Positions 1-4,588 of a stretch of DNA of 5,125 nucleotides are shown here, in pieces. The DNA lies in NCBI GenBank assembly GCA_946477505.1, contig CAMKYP010000308.1, positions 1-5,125 of the forward strand. The letters are read 5' to 3'. The stretch is from an uncultured Dechloromonas sp. GTDB taxonomy: Bacteria; Pseudomonadota; Gammaproteobacteria; Burkholderiales; Rhodocyclaceae. The position numbers and the translations under genes are program-made. Under the pieces are notes generated by a model, which saw only the letters and a list, made by a program, of their open reading frames with translations, was not told the DNA's origin and made no database searches. The first letter of the stretch is position 1. Each line of letters starts with the position of its first letter.

Positions 1-338
1 ACTATCCTTGCGCTACACTTGTTACCAGCCGCAACAATGACGAGCGGCTAAAGTCCCTGGGTAAAATTCAACGCGTATCGCTGGGTACTTTTAAACGCGC
101 GCCGACACTCGATTTCTCTCAGGTTTTAAACAGCGTTATTTTAATTTCTCCGGGTTTCAGGGGGTCAAAAAACCGCTGAAATCTCATGGCTACAAGGGTT
201 CACAGGGTTTTGCAGGTCCGACTCCTTAGGGACAAAGAGCCCGGCAGCGAATCGATATCAAGACAGCACCCCAACCAAGATGGTCTCGAAACGAGGCCTC
301 CGTTATCAAACATCTTTTGGGGAGACGCCGCTGATCAT
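1..338. other. Left-edge stretch with no convincing gene
   Basis: No recognisable gene is seen here. One + frame is open from base 3 to a TGA at 177-179 (58 codons, entering from outside the window), so it could be the C-terminal tail of an unrecognised gene. Its translation includes a short stretch reading SLGTFKRAPTLDF but matches no family I know. An imperfect hairpin (TTTCAG at 155-160 pairing with CTGAAA at 176-181) lies over its end but has no T-run on either strand, so it is not a clear terminator. The stretch is locally A+T-richer than the operon to the right. It may be intergenic DNA or element cargo debris. Confidence 0.3.
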
Positions 339-527
339 CTATAGCCCCTGGACATCCTCCAATGGCCAGTAGCCTGCCGCCTTGGCGTCCAGAACCGTTA
401 TTTCAGCTATGCCTTTGGCCGTATAGCCAATATTGACGTTCCAGCCATGAGAAATGTCCTTGACGATGGGTTCCTTGGAGAACTCAATGCATAGGATGTC
501 GTCTTGGTCATCGTACGTGATTCTCAT
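339..527 (-). CDS. DUF2283 family small protein
   Basis: This 62-residue protein has the features of the DUF2283 family: an N-terminal MRITYDDQDDILCIEF strand pair, where an acidic turn leads to a hydrophobic strand, then VNIGYTAKGIAEITVLDAKA, corresponding to the family's 'G.I.gIEIl.a' part. Length is normal for the family (about 60-70 residues), so it appears complete. The start is supported by a GGAGG Shine-Dalgarno (complement at 535-539) seven bases before the ATG. The ATG overlaps the TGA of a short upstream reading frame (ATGA), suggesting past or present translational coupling. The biochemical role of DUF2283 is not established. These genes often sit beside small toxin-antitoxin-like genes such as DUF4258 in mobile regions, but no intact partner is visible here. 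The family call is fairly secure; the function is unknown. Confidence 0.85.
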   Translation of the reverse strand: MRITYDDQDDILCIEFSKEPIVKDISHGWNVNIGYTAKGIAEITVLDAKAAGYWPLEDVQGL

Positions 528-599
528 GATTCATCCTCCAGTTCCCAGTTAGCCATAACCGCCTTAATTTCTGCTGCAGCCTGTTTATGGCAGCATAGA
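524..599 (-). pseudogene. Possible decayed 3' end of a gene upstream of the DUF2283 gene
   Basis: Read leftward, a frame ending in TGA at 524-526 encodes about 20 plausible residues (HKQAAAEIKAVMANWELEDE, then S). Its stop overlaps the start of the DUF2283 gene by the ATGA arrangement typical of coupled gene pairs. The frame is closed by a TGA only a few codons upstream, and its only ATG would give about ten residues. A second leftward frame just upstream, ending near 620, encodes MMCCTTDYDGEIKAKSPVFNVATV and also looks protein-like. The two could be pieces of one partner gene broken by frameshift or deletion. This is inference; neither piece matches a family I recognise. Confidence 0.3.
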
Positions 600-710
600 G
601 CATGTTGTCAGACGGTTGCGACGTTGAATACCGGGGACTTGGCTTTGATCTCGCCATCGTAGTCAGTCGTGCAGCACATCATGAACGTTTGCAGAAACAG
701 AATGGTAAGA

Positions 711-726
711 CCCCGGTTGCCCGGGG
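711..726 (-). terminator. GC-rich hairpin after the leftward operon
   Basis: CCCCGG at 711-716 and CCGGGG at 721-726 form a perfect six-base-pair stem. On the leftward transcript the loop is GCAA, a stable GNRA tetraloop. The hairpin begins nine bases beyond the stop codon of the last operon gene. The following transcript (TCTTACCATT...) is only moderately U-rich, so this may be a weak intrinsic terminator or a stabilising 3'-end structure. The position supports 735 as the end of the operon. Confidence 0.5.
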
Positions 727-734
727 CCAGTTGA

Positions 735-917
735 TCAGGTGCGCCAGGAACGAATCAGTAGCCACCAGATCAATCGCAATGGGGCAAAGTACCCAATGAC
801 GCCCTCACGCGCTGCCTGCATCAGCGCTCGCCCTGGCGTATCGTCTTCTCCCACATAGCGGGGATTCAGACGTTTCCATTCGGCTCGACAGCGCTCCCGA
901 AATAGCTTTGGTGTCAT
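735..917 (-). CDS. Small basic protein with a hydrophobic C-terminal segment, unknown function
   Basis: This 60-residue protein is not one I recognise. The N-terminal half is basic and probably helical (KLFRERCRAEWKRLNPR, residues 4-20), followed by an acidic turn (GEDDTPGR, 23-30). Residues 39-56 are hydrophobic and tryptophan-rich (GVIGYFAPLRLIWWLLIR), long enough to associate with or cross the membrane although interrupted by one arginine. Its ATG overlaps the stop codon of the upstream membrane-protein gene by one base (TGATG), and an AAGGAG Shine-Dalgarno lies eight bases before it, so translation of the two is probably coupled. A hairpin lies just beyond its stop, making it the last gene of the integrase operon. 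Its neighbour suggests a membrane-associated partner role, which is inference. Real coding status is likely from overlap, ribosome site and operon position. Confidence 0.65.
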   Translation of the reverse strand: MTPKLFRERCRAEWKRLNPRYVGEDDTPGRALMQAAREGVIGYFAPLRLIWWLLIRSWRT

Positions 918-1534
918 CAGGCACTCTCCTTCAGTGATCCAGCTGCTTGCAACGCTCTGGCGATGTTGCTCTGCACAGCGACATACTTGACCAGCGTTTC
1001 ATGGCGAGTCACGACGAGTGTGCTGCTATTGTTGAATGCAACAGCCAGGCAAGGTTCGGCTGCACTCGTCGTCCAATACACCCGATCACCGGTTGCCAGA
1101 CTGATGAGTTCTCCGTTGAGCGTCTCACGGAAGTGATGCATGGCTCTGAGTTCTTCCCAGAGTCCCCGCTGCTGCTGCCGGGTTGCATGCTCCACGCCGA
1201 CCTCAGGGCCTACCGATGGCTTCGACCGGGGTTTTCCGGCGAAGTAGCGATGCAGTCGCGGCATCCCGAGCAGCAACCAGGCACCACTCGCCAGGATCAG
1301 CGGGAAGAGCATGAAACTGGCCAGCGGGCGACTGATGTAGCGATAGATAACGCCATTGACGGCGGCGAGCATCACGATTCCCAGCAGCCCGCCAGCCAAA
1401 GCCAGCCGGTTGGCGCGCTGAGTTGCTGGATGGTCGTCTTGCGTCACCGCACGCAGCAGCAGGCAGAGCATGACGGCCAGTGAGAACAGGATGCCTGCGG
1501 TAAAGGCCTGCGTATCAATCAGGTTGGTTTCCAT
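917..1534 (-). CDS. Three-helix inner-membrane protein, unknown function
   Basis: This 205-residue protein belongs to no family I recognise. Three hydrophobic stretches are visible: residues 10-30 (AFTAGILFSLAVMLCLLLRAV), 43-63 (RLALAGGLLGIVMLAAVNGVI) and 70-92 (PLASFMLFPLILASGAWLLLG). They are joined by short charged loops (TQDDHPATQR; YRYISR). Positive charges after the third helix (RLHRYFAGKPRSK) suggest that the roughly 110-residue C-terminal part is cytoplasmic. That part has a helical stretch (RQQQRGLWEELRAMHHFRETL, 119-139) and then a compact beta-rich section (GELISLATGDRVYWTTS ... PCLAVAFNNSSTLVVT). The start has a GGAG site six bases upstream in the 12-base gap after the HD-domain gene, so both are surely on one transcript. 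It could be a membrane anchor, a signalling component or an entry/maintenance factor of the mobile element; nothing in the sequence decides between these. Confidence 0.8.
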   Translation of the reverse strand: METNLIDTQAFTAGILFSLAVMLCLLLRAVTQDDHPATQRANRLALAGGLLGIVMLAAVNGVIYRYISRPLASFMLFPLILASGAWLLLGMPRLHRYFAGKPRSKPSVGPEVGVEHATRQQQRGLWEELRAMHHFRETLNGELISLATGDRVYWTTSAAEPCLAVAFNNSSTLVVTRHETLVKYVAVQSNIARALQAAGSLKESA

Positions 1535-1546
1535 ACCCTGCTCCTT

Positions 1547-2380
1547 TCAGCGTACCAGCAGGTCGACCACTGGCTCGCGACTCAAGCGATCGGCCGTTGC
1601 CAACAGGGTGGCTTCAATCGAGGAGTTTGTGCGCGTCTCGAGGTGACGTCTGGCGATCAGGGCATGGACCAGGGCGAGGTACTGCGCATCCGGCAGGATG
1701 ACCTTGGTACGCGCCACGGCCAGCCATTCGAGAATGGTATGTTGGTAGCCGACCCAGTAACCGCGTTCGGAGAGTACGTAGCCGTCAGGCGACAGACGGT
1801 AATCGTCTGCCTTGCCGGCATCGTGGAGTAAGGCGGCGGCAATCAGTACCTGCCCGGAGATATCGGAGAGACCGGAGGAGAGTTTGGCAGCCTGTTCGGC
1901 AACGGCGACGGCATGACGGAAGTTGCGCCCAGGTTCCCAAGGATAGTCACTGCAGCCAACGGGGCCGGTGACATAGCGGTAGAAGCGCCCGCCCTCCCAC
2001 ATCACGGCGTTGAACAGGTGCTGCAGGGGCCGCCCCATCCGATCCCAGAGCATGGCAGCCCGCTGAACGGCATCACGATCCGCCAGCCAGGTGGGCGGAA
2101 TGGTGTGGAAGGGATTGATGGCCGGGATCGGTTTGTCGATCAGTTCGAGCCGACTGACCGGTAGGCGCCCATTCCGGAGTTGGTGGAAACAGGCGCCACG
2201 CAGGGCCACACAACATCCGCGCTTGAGGCGGATGTCGACGTGACGGGAGGTCCAGCAGGCGGTGATCTGGGCATCCTTGTGGTAGAGGACGGCTTCGTTC
2301 ATGACCTCGCGACCGGCGGCACCCGGCAATCGAACAAGGCTGACCAGGCGGAAGTGGAACGGAAGAATCGGCGTGTGCAT
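1547..2380 (-). CDS. OB-fold plus HD-domain protein, YhaM-like putative nuclease/phosphohydrolase
   Basis: This 277-residue protein carries a C-terminal HD metal-dependent phosphohydrolase domain. Visible ligands are H156 (NFRHAVAVAEQA), the H186-D187 pair in AALLHDAGK, H214 (YQHTILEWL), H239 (LVHALIARRH) and D264 (ATADRLS). Residues 10-82 look like a small beta barrel (DAQITACWTS ... LKRGCCVALRGACF ... GRLPVSRLELID), matching the OB-fold of YhaM-type 3'-5' exonucleases, which have the same OB-then-HD order and about 310 residues. HD domains also occur in the TraI_2/MobH relaxases that lie beside integrases in some integrative conjugative elements, but those are much longer and lack this N-terminal barrel. 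The frame is open upstream to 2596, but the ATG at 2380 is chosen because AAGGAG lies seven bases before it and the integrase gene ends just upstream. Substrate and role in the element are unknown; processing of nucleic acid during transfer or excision is a guess. Confidence 0.8.
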   Translation of the reverse strand: MHTPILPFHFRLVSLVRLPGAAGREVMNEAVLYHKDAQITACWTSRHVDIRLKRGCCVALRGACFHQLRNGRLPVSRLELIDKPIPAINPFHTIPPTWLADRDAVQRAAMLWDRMGRPLQHLFNAVMWEGGRFYRYVTGPVGCSDYPWEPGRNFRHAVAVAEQAAKLSSGLSDISGQVLIAAALLHDAGKADDYRLSPDGYVLSERGYWVGYQHTILEWLAVARTKVILPDAQYLALVHALIARRHLETRTNSSIEATLLATADRLSREPVVDLLVR

Positions 2381-2382
2381 GG

Positions 2383-3624
2383 TCAGGCTCCTTGGACGGG
2401 AATCAGGTTCGGGGTGTGGCCAAGATTGGCGGCCAGCAGACGCTCGAAAGCCGAGCCGTCGCGTCGGGTCAGATTCGGGACATAGCGGGAATAAACGCGA
2501 AAGAGCATTTCCGTGGTGGCGTGCCCCAATTGCCGGGCAATCCACTCCGGGTTCTCCCCTGCCCCCAGCCATAAGGTGGCCGCCGTATGGCGACACTGAT
2601 AGGGGCGACGTACCTTGAGCCCAAGATGTCGGAGGAGCGGCTTCCAGACCCGGTTGTTGATGTTCTTGTAGTCAAGGGGCAGACCGTCCCGGTTGCAGAA
2701 GACGAACGGCGAAACCTGGCGGGTACTCTTCTCCTGTTCCTTGAGGGCATCGAAGACCAGTTGCGACATCTGAATATCGCGTTGCGAGTACATGGTTTTG
2801 GTGTCGGTTTCCTCACCTGCGACCACTGTTTCGCGAACCAGGATCAGGCGGCGATCGAAATCGACGTACTTCCATTTCAGGCCATGGACTTCACCGGTCC
2901 GCATGCCGGTGAAGAAACGAACCGTGAAGTACTGTTTGAAATCTGCCCGTACGGTGTCGATGATCTTCTTCACTTCGTCGAGCGAGAAGGGTTCCACATC
3001 GGTCCGCTTGACCCTAAGTTGTTTGATGTTGTCGAAGGGCGTGCGAAAATCAAAGCGGTCGGCGGCTTCACAGAGGATTTGCCGAAGCGGATTCAATATC
3101 TTATTGATCCGTGGATTGGACAACAGGTTGGTCTTGTTCCGTGCCGGAGCTTTGGCGAGGTCTGCGCGGAATGCAAGAATGTCTGCCTTGGTGATGTTGC
3201 CGACCATCATGTCCCCGAAGCGGGGGATGAGGCGTTTGTCGATGTCGTCGCGTACGGTCTTTTTGTGCGAGGTGCGCCACTCGACGGATTTCTCGGCGTA
3301 CCAGATTTCTGCAAATTCTTTGAACAGCGGGGTGGCCTTCCCTGCCCCTGCGCCCAGATTACTTGCGGCCTGAGCAGAGAGTGTTTCCTGAACCAACGGC
3401 TCTACCGGATCAAACTTTGCCGCATTCTTGCTACCTGGAAAGAACTCACTGTAGTTGAAGGTCCCTAAAGCGATTTGTTCTTCAAGACGATCACAAACTT
3501 TTCCCATTACCTTGCGGTTGGCTGGCGTATCCCTCAGCCTGGTTTGCTCCCTAAAACGACGATTTCCGACTCTGAAATCGAAGAAGAGCAGCCCTGTGTC
3601 TGGACGAACCCGAATACTAGCCAT
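2383..3624 (-). CDS. Tyrosine recombinase/integrase with N-terminal arm-binding domain
   Basis: This 413-residue site-specific recombinase integrates and excises the element by strand exchange at att sites. Residues 1-70 (MASIRVRPDTGLLFFDFRVGN...) resemble the DUF3596/Arm_DNA-bind_2 arm-binding domain. Residues 100-195 are the SAM-like core-binding domain (FKEFAEIWYAEKS...), and residues 213-395 the catalytic domain. Visible active-site residues are R242 (TGMRTGEVHGLKW), K276, R345 (YQCRHTAA), H368 (RQLGH) and the nucleophile Y378 (FRVYSRY). The first histidine of the usual H-x-x-R is replaced by Y342, as in related phage-type integrases with PYQxRHT. The ATG at 3624 is preferred over the open frame to 3801 because a GGAGG site lies eight bases upstream and the arm domain begins there. 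The gene overlaps the excisionase-like gene by eight bases and is followed after two bases by the HD-protein gene. Length is normal and no catalytic residue appears lost. Confidence 0.95.
   Translation of the reverse strand: MASIRVRPDTGLLFFDFRVGNRRFREQTRLRDTPANRKVMGKVCDRLEEQIALGTFNYSEFFPGSKNAAKFDPVEPLVQETLSAQAASNLGAGAGKATPLFKEFAEIWYAEKSVEWRTSHKKTVRDDIDKRLIPRFGDMMVGNITKADILAFRADLAKAPARNKTNLLSNPRINKILNPLRQILCEAADRFDFRTPFDNIKQLRVKRTDVEPFSLDEVKKIIDTVRADFKQYFTVRFFTGMRTGEVHGLKWKYVDFDRRLILVRETVVAGEETDTKTMYSQRDIQMSQLVFDALKEQEKSTRQVSPFVFCNRDGLPLDYKNINNRVWKPLLRHLGLKVRRPYQCRHTAATLWLGAGENPEWIARQLGHATTEMLFRVYSRYVPNLTRRDGSAFERLLAANLGHTPNLIPVQGA
2388..2393 (-). promoter_or_regulatory. Shine-Dalgarno that fixes the HD-protein start
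   Basis: AAGGAG on the - strand, seven bases before the ATG at 2380. It lies inside the last codons of the integrase gene, so the HD gene is read from the integrase message. It rules out the longer in-frame start at 2596, whose extra residues would be read from integrase coding sequence. Confidence 0.75.
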
Positions 3625-3850
3625 GGCAAACACCTCCATTGGCCATCGGAATCGAAAAAACCGGAGCCACTGCGTGCCCCATGTCCTCTTCGATCCTTTC
3701 CCAAATGTAGAGAATTTTTCGGCCGCCAAACGGGCGGATGTAATGAACACCCTCGAGTAATACGCTGTCCTTAAGGCGCTCCCGAATCGTCCGGGGGTCA
3801 TACTTTATTAATGAGGACAACTCCTCAGTTGTTAGGTACGTGTGTGACAT
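3617..3850 (-). CDS. Excisionase-like helix-turn-helix DNA-binding protein
   Basis: This 77-residue protein looks like a small winged-helix DNA binder of the excisionase/MerR-like type. Residues 5-27 (YLTTEELSSLIKYDPRTIRERLK) form the helix-turn-helix. Residues 36-50 (VHYIRPFGGRKILYIWE) form the beta hairpin or wing, including the typical GGRKILYxWE element. Such proteins bend DNA at att sites to favour excision and may also act as regulators. The frame extends to 3901, but the ATG at 3850 is chosen because GGAG lies six bases before it and the domain begins directly after. It overlaps the integrase gene by eight bases, so the two are translated together. It is the first gene of the leftward operon, about 69 bases downstream of the predicted transcription start. 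A role as directionality factor is inferred from fold and position; it has not been shown by any residue seen here. Confidence 0.8.
   Translation of the reverse strand: MSHTYLTTEELSSLIKYDPRTIRERLKDSVLLEGVHYIRPFGGRKILYIWERIEEDMGHAVAPVFSIPMANGGVCHG
3633..3637 (-). promoter_or_regulatory. Shine-Dalgarno that fixes the integrase start
   Basis: GGAGG on the - strand, eight bases upstream of the ATG at 3624 and inside the last codons of the excisionase-like gene. It supports the 413-residue integrase over the 472-residue open frame and implies coupled translation of the two recombination proteins. Confidence 0.75.
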
Positions 3851-3909
3851 TTCAATCTCCATAAAGTAATCTATTTCAGAATTCACTTTTTTCGCTTTCA
3901 ACGAACAAA

Positions 3910-3922
3910 GTTCATCCTGAAC
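3910..3922. promoter_or_regulatory. Candidate operator: GTTCA-TCC-TGAAC palindrome at the transcription start
   Basis: A perfect 5+5 base inverted repeat with a three-base centre. It spans the predicted start point (about 3919) of the leftward transcript. Its sequence differs from the palindrome at 3947-3958, so it may bind a different protein, for example the excisionase-like protein or a host regulator. Confidence 0.35.
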
Positions 3923-3925
3923 GAC

Positions 3926-3953
3926 ATTCTAGGCTGCAATTCGCCCTTGTCAA
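3926..3953 (-). promoter_or_regulatory. Sigma70-type promoter for the excisionase-integrase operon
   Basis: On the - strand there is a perfect -35 TTGACA (complement at 3948-3953), a 16-base spacer and a -10 TAGAAT (complement at 3926-3931, five of six consensus bases). Transcription should start near 3919, about 69 bases before the excisionase-like ATG. This would be a strong promoter unless repressed. Confidence 0.65.
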
Positions 3954-3958
3954 GACAA
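3947..3958. promoter_or_regulatory. Candidate operator: TTGTC-AA-GACAA palindrome
   Basis: A perfect 5+5 base inverted repeat with a two-base centre. It covers the -35 box of the leftward promoter, so a dimeric repressor bound here would block it. The divergent XRE-type protein is the natural candidate ligand. This is inferred from position and symmetry. Confidence 0.45.
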
Positions 3959-3997
3959 TTTCTTCACTCTGGATGAATTTTATTTCTGGAGAACAAA

Positions 3998-4228
3998 ATG
4001 ATTAGGTGCCATCTATCCCGACTTATGGGGGAGCACAAAATGAAGGTAGTTGATGTTGCTCGGGAAACAGATTTACACCGCAACACGATTACGTTGCTCT
4101 ACAACGAAACTGCCACAAGAGTTGATCTAGAGACAATTGATCGCCTCTGCAGGCTCTTTAGGTGTTCAGTTAGCGATCTGTTTGAATTTATCGAAACTGA
4201 ATCGAAAGACACTTCAAAAGGGCACTGA
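3998..4228 (+). CDS. XRE/Cro-CI type helix-turn-helix regulator (HTH_26-like)
   Basis: This 76-residue protein is nearly all one XRE-family DNA-binding domain. Helix 2 is KVVDVARETD (residues 16-25) and the recognition helix is HRNTITLLYN (27-36). The next helix reads VDLETIDRLCRLFRC (42-56), followed by SVSDLFEF (57-64), the pattern of the HTH_26 group of small phage- and island-borne repressors. The start is supported by GGAG six bases upstream of the ATG at 3998. The gene is divergent from the excisionase-integrase operon across 147 bases containing that operon's promoter and two palindromes, so it is likely the repressor of integrase expression. I could not find a clear rightward promoter: TTGTCA at 3947-3952 could be a -35, but no good -10 follows. 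No peptidase or sensor domain is present, so induction is unlikely to be by RecA-stimulated self-cleavage. Confidence 0.88.
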   Translation: MIRCHLSRLMGEHKMKVVDVARETDLHRNTITLLYNETATRVDLETIDRLCRLFRCSVSDLFEFIETESKDTSKGH

Positions 4229-4231
4229 AGG

Positions 4232-4247
4232 CAGAATTCGTATTCTG
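4232..4247. repeat. Short inverted repeat after the XRE gene
   Basis: CAGAAT at 4232-4237 and ATTCTG at 4242-4247 form a perfect six-base inverted repeat around TCGT, four bases after the XRE stop codon. No T-run follows, so it is not a standard terminator. It lies between the XRE gene and the 11-bp direct repeats, so a recombination or accessory-protein site is possible. Confidence 0.3.
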
Positions 4248-4272
4248 AACGATAGCTACGCCCCTCAAAACA

Positions 4273-4316
4273 AGAAGGCACGAGATGGGCGCAAGATGGG
4301 CACAATTTGGGCACGG
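4273..4316 (+). repeat. 11-bp direct repeats, candidate arm-type recombinase or excisionase sites
   Basis: Three contiguous 11-base units are seen: GATGGGCGCAA (4284-4294), GATGGGCACAA (4295-4305) and TTTGGGCACGG (4306-4316). A degenerate fourth unit (AGAAGGCACGA, 4273-4283) lies directly before them. The shared core is TGGGCAC. The 11-base period puts each copy on about the same face of the helix, suiting cooperative binding. They lie about 100 bases from the tRNA 3' end, between the recombination genes and the presumed attachment site, as expected for arm-type sites of a phage-type integrase or for excisionase sites. The repeat is seen directly; its function is inferred. Confidence 0.65.
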
Positions 4317-4357
4317 CACTCAAATCTGCCACCGCCAAAGCAATTAACGCGCACAAA

Positions 4358-4400
4358 CAAAAAACCCGCCAAGCCTTGAGCTGAGCGGGTTTTCGTTTTC
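4358..4400 (-). terminator. Terminator downstream of tRNA-Val (probably bidirectional)
   Basis: AAAACCCGC at 4361-4369 pairs with GCGGGTTTT at 4385-4393, with an extra inner AGC/GCT pairing. The leftward transcript reads into a run of six T's after the stem, so it can end the tRNA-Val transcript. Rightward, the stem is followed by TTTTCGTTTT, so it could also stop transcription from the XRE side entering the tRNA gene. Whether it belongs to the host tRNA gene or arrived with the element is not decidable here. Confidence 0.8.
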
Positions 4401-4419
4401 CTGAGAGGGCCACAATGGG

Positions 4420-4494
4420 TGGTGGGCGGTACTGGGATCGAACCAGTGACCCCTGCCGTGTGAAGGCAGTGCTCTACCGCTGAGCTAACCGCCC
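4420..4494 (-). tRNA. tRNA-Val (anticodon CAC)
   Basis: The 75-base gene folds as a complete cloverleaf on the - strand. The acceptor stem is GGGCGGT/ACCGCCC, the D stem GCTC/GAGC, the anticodon stem CTGCC/GGCAG around loop TTCACAC, and the T stem ACTGG/CCAGT around TTCGATC. Anticodon positions 34-36 are CAC, reading valine codon GUG. The discriminator A and the CCA end are encoded (TGG at 4420-4422 on the + strand). It is divergent from gltX. Its 3' end points toward the integrase side, making it the likely integration target: the element would have restored the tRNA 3' end on entry. The other attachment copy is outside the window, so the exact crossover is not visible. Confidence 0.95.
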
Positions 4495-4509
4495 GCACAA
4501 GAGGCGCGC

Positions 4510-4538
4510 ATTTAACCACAATCGGCCATACGGGTCAA
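4510..4538 (-). promoter_or_regulatory. Promoter of tRNA-Val
   Basis: On the - strand, TTGACC (-35, complement at 4533-4538), a 17-base spacer and TTAAAT (-10, complement at 4510-4515) lie just upstream of the tRNA. The -10 is followed by a GC-rich GCGCGC discriminator, a feature associated with stringent control of stable RNA promoters. Transcription would start about nine bases before the mature tRNA. Confidence 0.55.
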
Positions 4539-4550
4539 ACGCTGGTCGGC

Positions 4551-4556
4551 TAGAAT
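4551..4556 (+). promoter_or_regulatory. Candidate -10 element for gltX
   Basis: TAGAAT (five of six consensus bases) lies 32 bases before the gltX ATG and predicts a leader of roughly 26 bases. No good -35 is present 16-18 bases upstream (the region reads ATACGG). The expected -35 position abuts the -35 of the divergent tRNA promoter. Confidence 0.4.
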
Positions 4557-4588
4557 ATCGCCCTTTGCCTCACTTGATTCCGGATTAC

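Noticed and set aside
155..181. Imperfect hairpin considered as a terminator
   Set aside because: Only six outer base pairs with a large loop and no T-run on either strand.
602..799. A 65-codon open frame on the + strand
   Set aside because: It crosses the operon-end hairpin and the end of the 60-residue gene, lacks a clear ribosome site and shows no recognisable motif.
947..1483. A 178-codon open frame on the + strand
   Set aside because: It is opposite the membrane-protein gene, whose three hydrophobic helices, ribosome site and operon position are convincing. The + translation is rich in Q, H and R with no fold pattern.
2381..2596. N-terminal extension of the HD protein to 2596
   Set aside because: The 72 extra residues overlap the integrase C-terminus and look non-protein-like; AAGGAG before the ATG at 2380 fixes the shorter start.
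2587..3468. A 293-codon open frame on the + strand
   Set aside because: It lies entirely opposite the integrase gene, which has all catalytic motifs and a good ribosome site. The + strand translation shows no domain; it is a mirror frame.
3625..3801. N-terminal extension of the integrase to an ATG at 3801
   Set aside because: The extra 59 residues overlap the excisionase-like gene in another frame, resemble no integrase domain, and the GGAGG site marks the start at 3624.
4284..4316. The 11-bp repeats considered as a CRISPR array
   Set aside because: The units are contiguous with no spacers and far too short for CRISPR repeats, and no cas gene is present.
4265..4519. An 84-codon open frame on the - strand
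   Set aside because: It runs through the tRNA-Val gene and its terminator, so it is not a protein gene.
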